Shown here piece after piece: positions 9,337 to 16,830 of a stretch of 64,000 nt of DNA (position 1 is its first letter; every line of letters starts with the position of its first letter). The stretch covers positions 496,001 through 560,000 of the forward strand of contig NZ_CANMRL010000002.1 of the NCBI RefSeq assembly GCF_947500255.1, written 5' to 3'. Below the pieces are notes generated by a model, which worked only from the letters and a program-made list of their open reading frames with translations, was not told the origin of the DNA and did not search any database. The stretch is from an uncultured Psychroserpens sp. Lineage in GTDB: Bacteria > Bacteroidota > Bacteroidia > Flavobacteriales > Flavobacteriaceae. The translations under genes were made by a program, and so were the position numbers.

Positions 9337-10158
9337 ATGAATAAACTATACACACTTCTCATTTCCATATGCTTTTGTAGTCTATACACTTTTGGACAAA
9401 ACGAGGTTGAAAATTGGGAATCCTATATAGCATCATACGAAGAAAACAAACCTGGATCGACTACAGTTAGGATGGACATTTTCGATCAAACACCCTTACC
9501 AGAATATCCTTATGTATTGGTAACTGGAATAACATACGAAAGTAAAAGAGAAGACGGATTTCCCGAAGATGAAACCTTTCGATTATTACACAAGATTGGA
9601 GATGAACTTATTACATTAATCAATGAGAATTCTGAACATATATGTGTTGGCTCATTCATGTTTAATTACGAACGCCTCGAATACTTTTATCTTAAGAGCA
9701 GCAACGGAATTGAAAATAAACTAAAGGAATTCTATACATCAAACTACCCAAACTATGACTATTATATAAATCTTAAGGAAGACAAAAACTGGACTTATTA
9801 TAGAGAGTTTCTTTATCCAAATGAAGAAATCATCGAATATCTTGGAGATCAAAGTGTAGTTGAGACTCTAATAGAAGCTGGAGATAATTTGAGTAAAGCC
9901 AGACGTGTTGATCATTGGGCATACTTTGACGATGAATCAAAAATGGAATCCTTTAAAAAAGAAATTAAAAAATTGAAGTTTAAGGTTGAAAACTCTACAA
10001 AAATTGAGAATGAATCCAAACCATATGTCATCCGTTTTTATAGAACAGACAAAGTTGACCTTAATTCTATTTACACCATTACGTCCTCGCTAAGAAAATT
10101 AGCCATATCCTACGACGGTGATTACGACGGATGGGAAACTTCGGTTGAAAAAGAATAG
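9337..10158 (+). CDS. Orphan exported protein, unknown function
   Basis: This is a 273-residue protein with a clear type I signal peptide (MNKLYTLLISICFCSLYTFG, cleavage before QNEVENW). The mature region opens with ENWESYIASYEENKPGSTTVRMD and is acidic and aromatic-rich. It repeatedly shows RxD and DDES segments, reminiscent of the DUF695-type proteins of Bacteroidetes (ENWESY...YEENKPGS), but I treat this as tentative. The first about 110 residues and the last about 90 may be two related halves (VLVTGITYESKREDGFPEDE versus VIRFYRTDKVDLNSI), which is only an impression. It is a single gene between repeat copies. Confidence 0.65.
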   Translation: MNKLYTLLISICFCSLYTFGQNEVENWESYIASYEENKPGSTTVRMDIFDQTPLPEYPYVLVTGITYESKREDGFPEDETFRLLHKIGDELITLINENSEHICVGSFMFNYERLEYFYLKSSNGIENKLKEFYTSNYPNYDYYINLKEDKNWTYYREFLYPNEEIIEYLGDQSVVETLIEAGDNLSKARRVDHWAYFDDESKMESFKKEIKKLKFKVENSTKIENESKPYVIRFYRTDKVDLNSIYTITSSLRKLAISYDGDYDGWETSVEKE

Positions 10159-10170
10159 CTAAAAACATAT

Positions 10171-10232
10171 AACAACGTGTATAACTAATTGCTAGTTCTA
10201 TGCATACTCGGAAACGAGCGTAGCAAACTGGC
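10171..10232. repeat. Interspersed repeat, copy E (left part)
   Basis: This is the best-preserved left end: AACAACGTGTATAACTAA starts 12 bases after the upstream stop codon. Bases 10173-10232 match copy C (8099-8158) at 49 of 60 positions without gaps. The right-hand part seems lost, as the next gene's signal peptide starts 52 bases further on. Confidence 0.7.
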
Positions 10233-10284
10233 AAAGCAAATTATCAACGGAATGATATTTGATGCAACTCAGGAAACTCACATC

Positions 10285-11064
10285 ATGAAAAAAATTATCA
10301 TTCTTCTACTCTTGAGCTTGAGCTTCAACTCAGCCATTGCAGACTGTACATCCAACGGCATGTATTTCTTTCCCGAAACTAGGGAGATTAGCTTAAATTC
10401 AATGTTTATTATTCAAGGCTATGCCTTTAGTCAAAAAACAATAAACAGTTTTAAAGAGCGTACTATTTATCTGGAAAGTGAACATGGAGAGTTAATTGAG
10501 CTTCACCTCCAAGATATCTTAAAAGGGCAAATGCAATTAACACAAGCTATTTTTTGTCCTGTTTCCGAATTAAAACCCAATACAACCTACGTGCTTAAAT
10601 ACACAGACCAAACCAATAGTGAAGGCGCAGAAATGTCTAAATACAATCGTAAAAAAAAGAAAAGAGAAAAAGTCTATTGGACGACGACTGGCGATACATC
10701 AAGTACTCCACTCCATTCTAACCTAACACTTGAATTTAAAAATTCTGAAGTTGCTTATTATGGTTGCGGACCATCAGCACACGCGGTCTTCAAAATTAAG
10801 CATATGCCAGAATCTGAAGTTTGGTTTAAAACAGAAGTGGTTGAAGTGAGCACTAATACAAGCACGACATTTTACTTAATAGGAAGAGAAGACCAACTCT
10901 ATATTGGACACGGCATGTGTTCTGGAGCGTTTCGATTTAATGGAAAAGGCAAGTATAAAGTGAGGTTTACACCAATGAACATAGATGGGAAATCGCTAAC
11001 AACAACAGCATGGAAAACATTTGAAAGTCCGTTCGCGACTGCTAAAAATCCGTATGGGAATTAA
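10285..11064 (+). CDS. Orphan exported protein, unknown function
   Basis: This is a 259-residue protein with an ideal type I signal peptide (MKKIIILLLLSLSFNSAIA, cleavage before DCTS). The frame is open upstream to 10189, but those codons lie in repeat copy E and lack a signal sequence, so I start at 10285. The mature part begins DCTSNGMYFFPETREISLNSMFIIQGY, followed by a KYNRKKKKREKVYW linker and a C-terminal beta-rich part with YYGCGPSAHAVFKIKHMPESEVWFKTEVVE. The paired cysteines (GCGPS, GMCSG) may form a disulfide after export. No family is recognised. Confidence 0.68.
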   Translation: MKKIIILLLLSLSFNSAIADCTSNGMYFFPETREISLNSMFIIQGYAFSQKTINSFKERTIYLESEHGELIELHLQDILKGQMQLTQAIFCPVSELKPNTTYVLKYTDQTNSEGAEMSKYNRKKKKREKVYWTTTGDTSSTPLHSNLTLEFKNSEVAYYGCGPSAHAVFKIKHMPESEVWFKTEVVEVSTNTSTTFYLIGREDQLYIGHGMCSGAFRFNGKGKYKVRFTPMNIDGKSLTTTAWKTFESPFATAKNPYGN

Positions 11065-11083
11065 AACCCTTATGCATTTTCCT

Positions 11084-11114
11084 ACATTGTGGTTTTATTT
11101 ACTAATTTAGTTCT
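11084..11114 (+). repeat. Leader block of the interspersed repeat, copy F
   Basis: This 31-base block matches 9274-9304 at 25 of 31 positions and ends 17 bases before the next start codon. It contains TAATTTAG, a near match to the -7 element, in the same position as TAACTTAG in copies B and D. Confidence 0.45.
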
Positions 11115-11131
11115 GGTCAACACATCTAACA

Positions 11132-11623
11132 ATGAGATTACTGAATTTCTTTAAAAAAGATCCCAATATGCTGGTTAAAATGGTGGTGCTTTATGTGAGT
11201 TCCGAATTGAACTCGATCTTAATCGCTCCGCAATATGTTGATGAATCTTGGATACGATATGAACAAGAGGATATTGAGCAATTAGACTTTGACTGCACAG
11301 ATGAAAGCTTGGGTGAAGCGATCAAAAGAAATTTCGACAAGTTTGCGGTAAAAAACATGCCAAATACAAAAAGAACGACTAAAGACTGGCCTGCATATCA
11401 AGCCAGTAAATTAAAGACCGAGACGGAATTTGAACACCACTATTTCAAGATTTCCATTAATGGCGCTAACGACGCAAATATCATCATGGTGTTTGAAGCC
11501 GATATGAAATCGAAGCATGATATTAATGTGACTAGTTCTGTCTCTGCTCATGCTGAAAACCACAAACTAGGAAGACTCGTCAAACAATTACACGACATTC
11601 AAATTAACCGAACCATAGAATAA
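11132..11623 (+). CDS. Small cytoplasmic protein, unknown function
   Basis: This 163-residue protein has no signal peptide or membrane helix. It starts MRLLNFFKKDPNMLVKMVVLYVSSELNSILIAPQ and is acidic in the first half (EQEDIEQLDFDCTDESLGEAIKRNF). A central KRTTKDWPAYQASK and a C-terminal FKISINGANDANIIMVFEAD strand region suggest a small alpha/beta fold. Size and composition would suit an immunity-type protein, but there is no toxin partner in the neighbourhood, so I make no functional call. It is preceded by leader block F. Confidence 0.6.
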   Translation: MRLLNFFKKDPNMLVKMVVLYVSSELNSILIAPQYVDESWIRYEQEDIEQLDFDCTDESLGEAIKRNFDKFAVKNMPNTKRTTKDWPAYQASKLKTETEFEHHYFKISINGANDANIIMVFEADMKSKHDINVTSSVSAHAENHKLGRLVKQLHDIQINRTIE

Positions 11624-11677
11624 AAGTTAACCCATTTACATAAATTTAAATACAAACCAATCAAAAATCAATCGCAC

Positions 11678-12178
11678 ATGACACGAAAAATTACAGCTCT
11701 TTTTTTAGCAAGCATCATTTTATTTACAACCAGCTGCGCTAGTATTGTTAGTAAATCAAAGTATCCTATTTCCATTGACAGTTCTCCTTCGGGAGCAAAA
11801 ATTACGATTACGGATAAAAAAGGTAACGACGTCTACACTGGTAATACACCTGCAACCTTAAAATTAAAAGCAGGGAACGGTTATTTTTCTAAGGCCAGAT
11901 ATGAGGTGAAATTTGAAAAAGAAGGCTATGATGTTAAAATTGTTCCTGTTGAGTTCAAACTCGACGGTTGGTATTTTGGTAACATTCTTATTGGTGGATT
12001 GTTAGGAATGCTCATCATTGATCCAGCATCTGGAGCCATGTACAAGTTGGATACAGAATTCTTAAATGAAACGCTCACCCAATCTACTGCTAGCGTTGAG
12101 AAGGACGGATTAAAAGTGTATGCGCTTACCGATATTCCAAGTGAATGGAAAGCACATTTGGTGGCTTTAGATAAATAA
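11678..12178 (+). CDS. PEGA-domain lipoprotein
   Basis: This is a 166-residue lipoprotein with a type II signal peptide and lipobox TTSCA (Cys20). After CASIVSKSKYPISIDSSPSGAKITITDKKGNDVYTGNTPATLKLKAG comes the typical PEGA-like segment (SxPxGAxVxI..., G.TP..L.L..G), followed by YEVKFEKEGYDVK. A hydrophobic glycine-rich stretch (FGNILIGGLLGMLIIDPASGAMYKL) follows, as is common in lipoproteins of this group. PEGA domains are usually surface or cell-wall-associated beta folds; the precise role is unknown. It is a single gene whose neighbours are unrelated. Confidence 0.75.
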   Translation: MTRKITALFLASIILFTTSCASIVSKSKYPISIDSSPSGAKITITDKKGNDVYTGNTPATLKLKAGNGYFSKARYEVKFEKEGYDVKIVPVEFKLDGWYFGNILIGGLLGMLIIDPASGAMYKLDTEFLNETLTQSTASVEKDGLKVYALTDIPSEWKAHLVALDK

Positions 12179-12272
12179 ATCAAAAAGTTCAAACATCGCT
12201 TCAAAATAAAATTTTGGTCGACTAGCACTTATACAGTATCTTGAAAAGATTAATCAAAACACTTCTTCAATC

Positions 12273-12725
12273 ATGGACGATATTAATTGGCTTTCAATGA
12301 TTTTGGCGACACTAATGCCACTACTCATCGGATTTCTCTATTACCACAAAAATGTATTTGGTAATGTATGGATGGATTCGGTAGGTATGACCGAGAATCA
12401 AGCAAAAAAACCAAATGCGATAGTGACACTTATCGTCGCTATTGTGCTGTCTTTTTTTCTATCCTTTTTTCTTTTGAATTTTAATAACTCTGGTATTAAT
12501 CAGGAAGGTGATTTTGACACCTTTGCGCATGGTGCTTGGCATGGAACTTTTATTGCCATTACAACCGTTGCCCCTGTTATTGTAGTCCAAGGTTTTTTCG
12601 GACGCAGAAAATGGAAACATATGCTTATTAATATTCTCTATTGGATTATTACGCTTGTACTGATGGGCGGAATTTTGGATAGCATGAATCATTGGCAAAA
12701 CATTCCAATGCCAGATGGATTTTAG
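12273..12725 (+). CDS. DUF1761-family membrane protein
   Basis: This 150-residue protein has four membrane helices. The N-terminal MDDINWLSMILATLMPLLIGFLYYHK followed by GNVWMDSVGMTENQAKK matches the usual DUF1761 pattern (W...G..YY...FG..W....G). The remaining helices (VTLIVAIVLSFFLSFFLLNF, TFIAITTVAPVIVVQGFF, LINILYWIITLVLMGGILDSM) also fit. The function of the family is not known. Length and topology are normal for the family. It is separated by 34 bases from the following lipoprotein gene and may be co-transcribed with it. Confidence 0.78.
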   Translation: MDDINWLSMILATLMPLLIGFLYYHKNVFGNVWMDSVGMTENQAKKPNAIVTLIVAIVLSFFLSFFLLNFNNSGINQEGDFDTFAHGAWHGTFIAITTVAPVIVVQGFFGRRKWKHMLINILYWIITLVLMGGILDSMNHWQNIPMPDGF

Positions 12726-12759
12726 CGGAAGGAAAAACGCATACCAATAGCATATAATT

Positions 12760-13320
12760 ATGAAAAAAATACTAGTCGTAATATTTATCTCCATAGGTTT
12801 ACTATCGTGCTCAAAGACCGAAAATGAAGTGTTGAGTAGTGACATAGAGACATTTATTAAAGCTAATAATGAAAATGATTTTGAGACTTTGGTAGACTAT
12901 TATCCAGAATTCTTTTTTGACTCTATCTCTAAAAGCGAAGTCTTGGTCGAACTTAAAAAGTTTTATTCGGAAGACACAAAGAACAAAATGGTGTTGGATT
13001 CTGATTTTAAAATTGATACTATAATTTACAAGAACTCACGACATTATGCTCGTATCCAAAGCGGTCAAACCATAACTATGGATTTGACGGAATTTGAAGA
13101 TGAAAATGGAATGGATTATGCAGTTTCAATGGCCTATAATCTTTTTGTTAGTCAGTATGGTAAAGATAACGTGACATACAATAAAGGCGAATGGATATTT
13201 CATATTCGGTCTGAAAAACCACTCTATGGGATGAAAAATGAACATGACAATTGGAAATTTATAGAATCAAATCAAGACACGGGAAAACATATTCCGATTG
13301 AAATCATAACCTCCCAGTAA
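12760..13320 (+). CDS. Orphan lipoprotein, unknown function
   Basis: This is a 186-residue lipoprotein: MKKILVVIFISIGLLSCSK gives a short signal with lipobox LLSC (Cys17). The mature part opens with SSDIETFIKANNENDFETLVDYYPEFFF, which resembles the start of small NTF2-like or DUF4878-type domains where a helix plus ND(F)xxLVDYYP precedes a curved sheet. I regard that as a hint only. The C-terminus ends in a polar tail. The gene converges on the hydrolase gene at 13374, and a strong bidirectional terminator lies between them. Confidence 0.72.
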   Translation: MKKILVVIFISIGLLSCSKTENEVLSSDIETFIKANNENDFETLVDYYPEFFFDSISKSEVLVELKKFYSEDTKNKMVLDSDFKIDTIIYKNSRHYARIQSGQTITMDLTEFEDENGMDYAVSMAYNLFVSQYGKDNVTYNKGEWIFHIRSEKPLYGMKNEHDNWKFIESNQDTGKHIPIEIITSQ

Positions 13321-13331
13321 TTATAAACTAA

Positions 13332-13359
13332 AAAGCCTGATAGAAATTTATCAGGCTTT
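13332..13359. terminator. Bidirectional terminator
   Basis: A perfect 11-bp stem AAAGCCTGATA / TATCAGGCTTT with a 6-base loop sits in the 53 bases between two convergent stop codons. The A and T flanks give U-rich tails in both directions. Confidence 0.85.
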
Positions 13360-13373
13360 GGTTTTACTTATTT

Positions 13374-14342
13374 TTACTTTAAATTCTTCCTTAAGAATTT
13401 AGAAATATAGTTGGCAATTTCATCACCTTTCTCCTCCAAAGCAAAATGCCCAGTATCTAATAAATGAAACTCCACATTTTTCAAGTCTCTCTTATAAGGA
13501 TAAGCACCTTCAGCCGGAAAAATAATATCATTCTTTCCCCAAACAATTAATGTTGGTGGTTGGTGTTTTCTAAATAGCTTTTGCCACTTTGGGTATGAGC
13601 TTACATTAGTACGATAGTCATAAAACATGGCTAATTGAATTTCATTATTCTCTGGTCTACTGAGGTGTTGCAAATCAATATGCCAATTATCAGGACTCAC
13701 TTTAGAGATATCTTGCACGCCATGAGTATACTGCCATTTTAGACCTTCTAATGAATGAAACCCTTCTAATGCCTTTCCATTAGCTATAGTATAATCATTC
13801 CAATAGGTTCTTAAAGGATTCCAAAACTCTGTTAGTCCTTCTTTATAGGCATTCCCATTTTGTACAATAAAAGCTTCAACGCGCTCAGGATGCCTTTCAA
13901 AGATTCTGTATCCTATAGGAGCACCATAATCCATTAAATATAAACTATAAGTATCAACTTTAAGTTTCCCTAAAAATTTTTCTATAATGATAGACATATT
14001 TTCAAAAGTATAGTCAAAATCTTTCATTGCAGGTTGTGAACTTCTACCATATCCAGGGTAATCTGGTGCAATTAAATGATACTCTGATGACAGATCTTTC
14101 ATTAAATTACGGAACATGTGAGATGATGTTGGATAGCCATGTAGTAAGACTAAAGTAGGTGCATTTTTAGGGCCAGCTTCTCGATAAAAAATATCCAAAC
14201 CATCAACTTTCACAGTATTATAGCTGGTAGGATAGGTTTTCTTTGAATGGGTCTCTTTGTGTGATTGACCTTGAACTAAGATTGTACTTAGGGTCAAAAT
14301 AAAAATCATTGCATAAGTTTTCATTGTTTTCATTGTATTCAT
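13374..14342 (-). CDS. Exported alpha/beta hydrolase, epoxide hydrolase / haloalkane dehalogenase-like
   Basis: This 322-residue protein has a signal peptide (FILTLSTILVQG, then Q). The oxyanion motif HGYP is at 68-71, with DYPGYGRS after it. The nucleophile position in LMDYGAPIG is Asp138, not Ser, which points to epoxide hydrolase or dehalogenase chemistry through an ester on Asp. The acid Asp272 (GKNDIIF) and base His299 (DTGHF) complete the triad. The substrate is unknown. The start is ambiguous because the codons for Met1, Met4 and Met7 lie in a small repeat (MNTMKTMKT); a start at Met4 or Met7 gives a more typical signal peptide. A TetR-type operator lies 28 bases upstream of Met1, so the gene is likely controlled by the adjacent regulator. 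Confidence 0.85.
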   Translation of the reverse strand: MNTMKTMKTYAMIFILTLSTILVQGQSHKETHSKKTYPTSYNTVKVDGLDIFYREAGPKNAPTLVLLHGYPTSSHMFRNLMKDLSSEYHLIAPDYPGYGRSSQPAMKDFDYTFENMSIIIEKFLGKLKVDTYSLYLMDYGAPIGYRIFERHPERVEAFIVQNGNAYKEGLTEFWNPLRTYWNDYTIANGKALEGFHSLEGLKWQYTHGVQDISKVSPDNWHIDLQHLSRPENNEIQLAMFYDYRTNVSSYPKWQKLFRKHQPPTLIVWGKNDIIFPAEGAYPYKRDLKNVEFHLLDTGHFALEEKGDEIANYISKFLRKNLK

Positions 14343-14370
14343 TGTTTTTAGTAATTGTGATTATATTTAA

Positions 14371-14388
14371 TTACCGAACATTCGGTAA
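14371..14388. promoter_or_regulatory. TetR-type operator upstream of the hydrolase
   Basis: TTACCGAACATTCGGTAA is a perfect 8+2+8 inverted repeat located 28 bases before the hydrolase start. A matching copy (15 of 18 bases) lies 27 bases before the regulator's own start. The core ACCGAACnTTCGGT is typical of operators of AcrR/TetR regulators. Confidence 0.8.
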
Positions 14389-14407
14389 AATTTATATTTA
14401 AATTTTT

Positions 14408-14965
14408 TTAATGATATCTGTTTCTAATGTTATCTAGGATATTCATAAAAGGTTGTGTTGATCCAATCGATTTAGACATTACAAGACTACCTTGAATATC
14501 AATAAATGTTTGATTTGCTTTTTGTGTGGCTTCTTTTTTACTCATGCCTTTGTCCACACCAAAACTTATAAAACCATTGATCCAAAGATCTATCCCTTGT
14601 TTTATTTGATCTCCAAACAAAGAAATTCCAGAATCAAGGGAAAGTGATCGATACATACAAGTTTCAAGACCTCCATTATACATATCATTTATACTAGAAA
14701 GCACTGTATCAAGTCGTTCGCTATGTGATATATTCTCATCCACAAGTACTTTATAAATACTTCGTTTTACCATACTTTCCAAGTACGCAAGAACCGCAGA
14801 GGCCATATCTTTCTTTCCTCCTTCAAATCTATGATAAAGACTTGCTTTTTTTAATCCTGTAGCTTCAGATAACTCTTTAAGACTAGCACCATCATAACCT
14901 TTAGATCTCATAACAGACATTAGTCCGTTTAACATTTGTTCATCTTGTACTTTTTGTGGTCTCAT
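14408..14965 (-). CDS. TetR/AcrR-family transcriptional repressor
   Basis: This is a 185-residue regulator. The N-terminal helix-turn-helix (residues about 10-50) contains SLKELSEATGLKKASLYHRFEGGKKDM, the standard TetR recognition region (LY.HF.gK). The C-terminal helical domain has the pattern LETCMYRSLSLDSG...AFIDIQGSLV seen in LmrA/YxaF-like members, which would bind an unknown small ligand. It is encoded directly upstream of the hydrolase in the same direction with 65 bases between them, and both genes have the same operator at almost equal distance from their starts. It is therefore probably autoregulated and represses the hydrolase. Confidence 0.92.
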   Translation of the reverse strand: MRPQKVQDEQMLNGLMSVMRSKGYDGASLKELSEATGLKKASLYHRFEGGKKDMASAVLAYLESMVKRSIYKVLVDENISHSERLDTVLSSINDMYNGGLETCMYRSLSLDSGISLFGDQIKQGIDLWINGFISFGVDKGMSKKEATQKANQTFIDIQGSLVMSKSIGSTQPFMNILDNIRNRYH

Positions 14966-14992
14966 AGTGCAAATGTAAAATTATTTAATATT

Positions 14993-15010
14993 TTACCAAA
15001 CGTTCGGTTA
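14993..15010. promoter_or_regulatory. TetR-type operator upstream of the regulator
   Basis: TTACCAAACGTTCGGTTA matches the operator at 14371-14388 at 15 of 18 positions and lies 27 bases before the regulator start. Mismatches break the palindrome, so binding may be weaker here, as expected for an autoregulated repressor. Confidence 0.72.
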
Positions 15011-15079
15011 TTATTTAACATTTTATTAACTAACTACAACAACTAATACCTTTACAAAACAGGTAGATATACTCTTCAA

Positions 15080-15099
15080 TATACGTAGAACTACGTATA
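15080..15099. promoter_or_regulatory. Perfect palindrome upstream of the three-gene operon (putative operator)
   Basis: This is the same 20-base sequence as 2757-2776 (TATACGTAGAACTACGTATA), here ending 76 bases before the first gene of the unknown operon. The flanking bases differ between the two sites, so the shared part is restricted to the palindrome, as expected for a protein-binding site rather than a duplicated segment. Confidence 0.55.
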
Positions 15100-15175
15100 G
15101 GATATATATCTAAAATCCTCTATTTTTATTTTGTTAAATTAGAGCTCTTCTGAGAATAAAATCTAGTTCATCTTA

Positions 15176-15994
15176 ATGAAAAACTATACTATTACCGTTG
15201 ATAAAAAGCATTTAGAAGATACCTTGACGCATTGGTCAAGCCTTTCTAGTCATACCAAACAAATAGTTGAAAACATAAAAAATGAACATTTCTTAGAAGC
15301 GTCGGCAATGAACGATATACTTACTGAAATTGTCAATAACAAAGATGATTTAACATTACTAGAAAAAAAATTAACCGATTTTGTAAGAGCTAATTCACTT
15401 AGAAAAGGTGATGTTATAAAAAGAGATTGTCCAAATAAACTTGGTACAGTTATGCCTTTGAGTTCTTTCAAAAGACATTTGGATTCGTATTATCCAGATA
15501 GATTCATTACGTATACCATTGATGATTTCCTAACTGCATTGAAAGCAAATAAAATTAGAAGCAAGGATAAAGATCTAATGATCAAAGCTCCTAATAGGTC
15601 GATATGGTTTACTTGGAATGAAAATGAGTGTAGAGCAGATCCTTTTTCATTTATGGAAACAGAATTTGCAGAAGAAGCAAGACTTGCTCTCGGACTTGGC
15701 TACAATGACTATAAGACAACTAATTTTATAGCCTTTATTTTTAAAACAGATCTTAAAAAAACACTTTACAGGCCAACATTTGCAGATAGCGATTTGTCTG
15801 AATTTTTTCGTCCTACCGAATTAAAATTTAAAAATTATGGTAAAACTTATATTCTGAATGAGGGAAAATTCAGAACAAAAACCGTAGATTATAAAATTGA
15901 AAACGTATCGTATCTGCCTGAGGCTATAAATGTATCTCAGCTCTTCAAAATTGAAGATTTAGAATATGTTAAAATACTACATGCAATAAAATGA
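15176..15994 (+). CDS. Unknown protein, first gene of three-gene accessory operon
   Basis: This is a 272-residue soluble protein with no recognised family. The N-terminal about 90 residues are helical (MKNYTITVDKKHLEDTLTHW, then LTLLEKKLTDFVRANSL). The centre and C-terminus look alpha/beta, with KRDCPNKLG, SIWFTWNENECRADPF, ALGLGYNDYKTTNFIAFIFKTD and GKTYILNEGKFRTKTVDY. A folded enzyme-like domain is possible, but I cannot name a catalytic set. Its stop codon overlaps the start of the next gene by four bases (ATGA), implying translational coupling. The palindrome at 15080-15099 lies just upstream. Base composition is AT-rich compared with housekeeping neighbours. Confidence 0.7.
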   Translation: MKNYTITVDKKHLEDTLTHWSSLSSHTKQIVENIKNEHFLEASAMNDILTEIVNNKDDLTLLEKKLTDFVRANSLRKGDVIKRDCPNKLGTVMPLSSFKRHLDSYYPDRFITYTIDDFLTALKANKIRSKDKDLMIKAPNRSIWFTWNENECRADPFSFMETEFAEEARLALGLGYNDYKTTNFIAFIFKTDLKKTLYRPTFADSDLSEFFRPTELKFKNYGKTYILNEGKFRTKTVDYKIENVSYLPEAINVSQLFKIEDLEYVKILHAIK

Positions 15995-16824
15995 AAATTC
16001 AGGATATTCTTTCTAATAATTTAGATCCTTTCGAGGCACTTACTAATGATGAATTAGAAGCGTTTTTGACTATGATCTTAAGCAAACAAGACCATATTTT
16101 AGTCCAATGGTTTAGCTCAGATAAAGGTATAACTGCCTCAGACAAAGCAATTGATTACTTGCTTGAATTTCCAACATATAGTTTTGAAAAAAGAACGGAA
16201 CTCTTTGAATATATGTTCAATAATGAATTTTATAAAGATCAAGAATCAATCATTATTAAAGGCATCCTATTATTTTGCAGATCAAATAAAAGAGCGTTAA
16301 GCAATCATTATATCTATTCTAAATTGACATCGGCCAAAACATCGACCCAATTAAAAATGCAACTAGCATATATTTATTATCGGTTGAATAATAGAAAACT
16401 AAAAGAGTTAAATTATTTAAGTGATATACATAAGAAGGTAGTATTACCTCTTTTTATATCTAAGCATTCAAAATCGAATTTATCAGATATTGAAACCTTT
16501 GTTGACAAAATGGTCATTCCCGAAGATCAAGTAATAGATGAGTTATCTAATTATTATAAAACTAGCTTTTTTGATTTGTTTGAGTCATTAAATGAACAAA
16601 AGGATGCTTCAATAACTATTAAGTTAATTGAACGTTTTCAAAATTCAAAAGCTTTTAGCATTATTAATGAAATACTTGATTATGATGAGTTTAAAGATTT
16701 AAGAGAAAGAATAGATGAATTCGAAAATTTTATTGTGGAAACCAAAAAAATTGAAGAATTTAAAAAAGAAGCAGCTAATGTCATGAGTTTACCTGCCACA
16801 AAACATATTGCGTTTTATAATTAA
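15991..16824 (+). CDS. Unknown helical protein, second gene of three-gene operon
   Basis: This is a 277-residue, almost entirely helical, soluble protein. It opens MKIQDILSNNLDPFEALTNDELEAFLTMILSKQD and ends with a charged helix (FENFIVETKKIEEFKKEAANVM) and a short tail. The pattern of helix pairs suggests a HEAT/TPR-like scaffold or an adaptor. No catalytic or metal motif is visible and no family is recognised. The start overlaps the previous stop codon by four bases, and the next gene begins six bases after its stop, so the three products are likely made together and may form a complex. Confidence 0.7.
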   Translation: MKIQDILSNNLDPFEALTNDELEAFLTMILSKQDHILVQWFSSDKGITASDKAIDYLLEFPTYSFEKRTELFEYMFNNEFYKDQESIIIKGILLFCRSNKRALSNHYIYSKLTSAKTSTQLKMQLAYIYYRLNNRKLKELNYLSDIHKKVVLPLFISKHSKSNLSDIETFVDKMVIPEDQVIDELSNYYKTSFFDLFESLNEQKDASITIKLIERFQNSKAFSIINEILDYDEFKDLRERIDEFENFIVETKKIEEFKKEAANVMSLPATKHIAFYN

Positions 16825-16830
16825 ATTAAT

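Noticed and set aside
10189-10284. Upstream start of the exported protein at 10285
   Set aside because: The extra 32 codons are repeat copy E read as protein; the true signal peptide begins at 10285.
6507-13320. Prophage or transposon island
   Set aside because: No integrase, transposase, structural phage gene or terminal repeats are visible; only small orphan genes and interspersed repeats.
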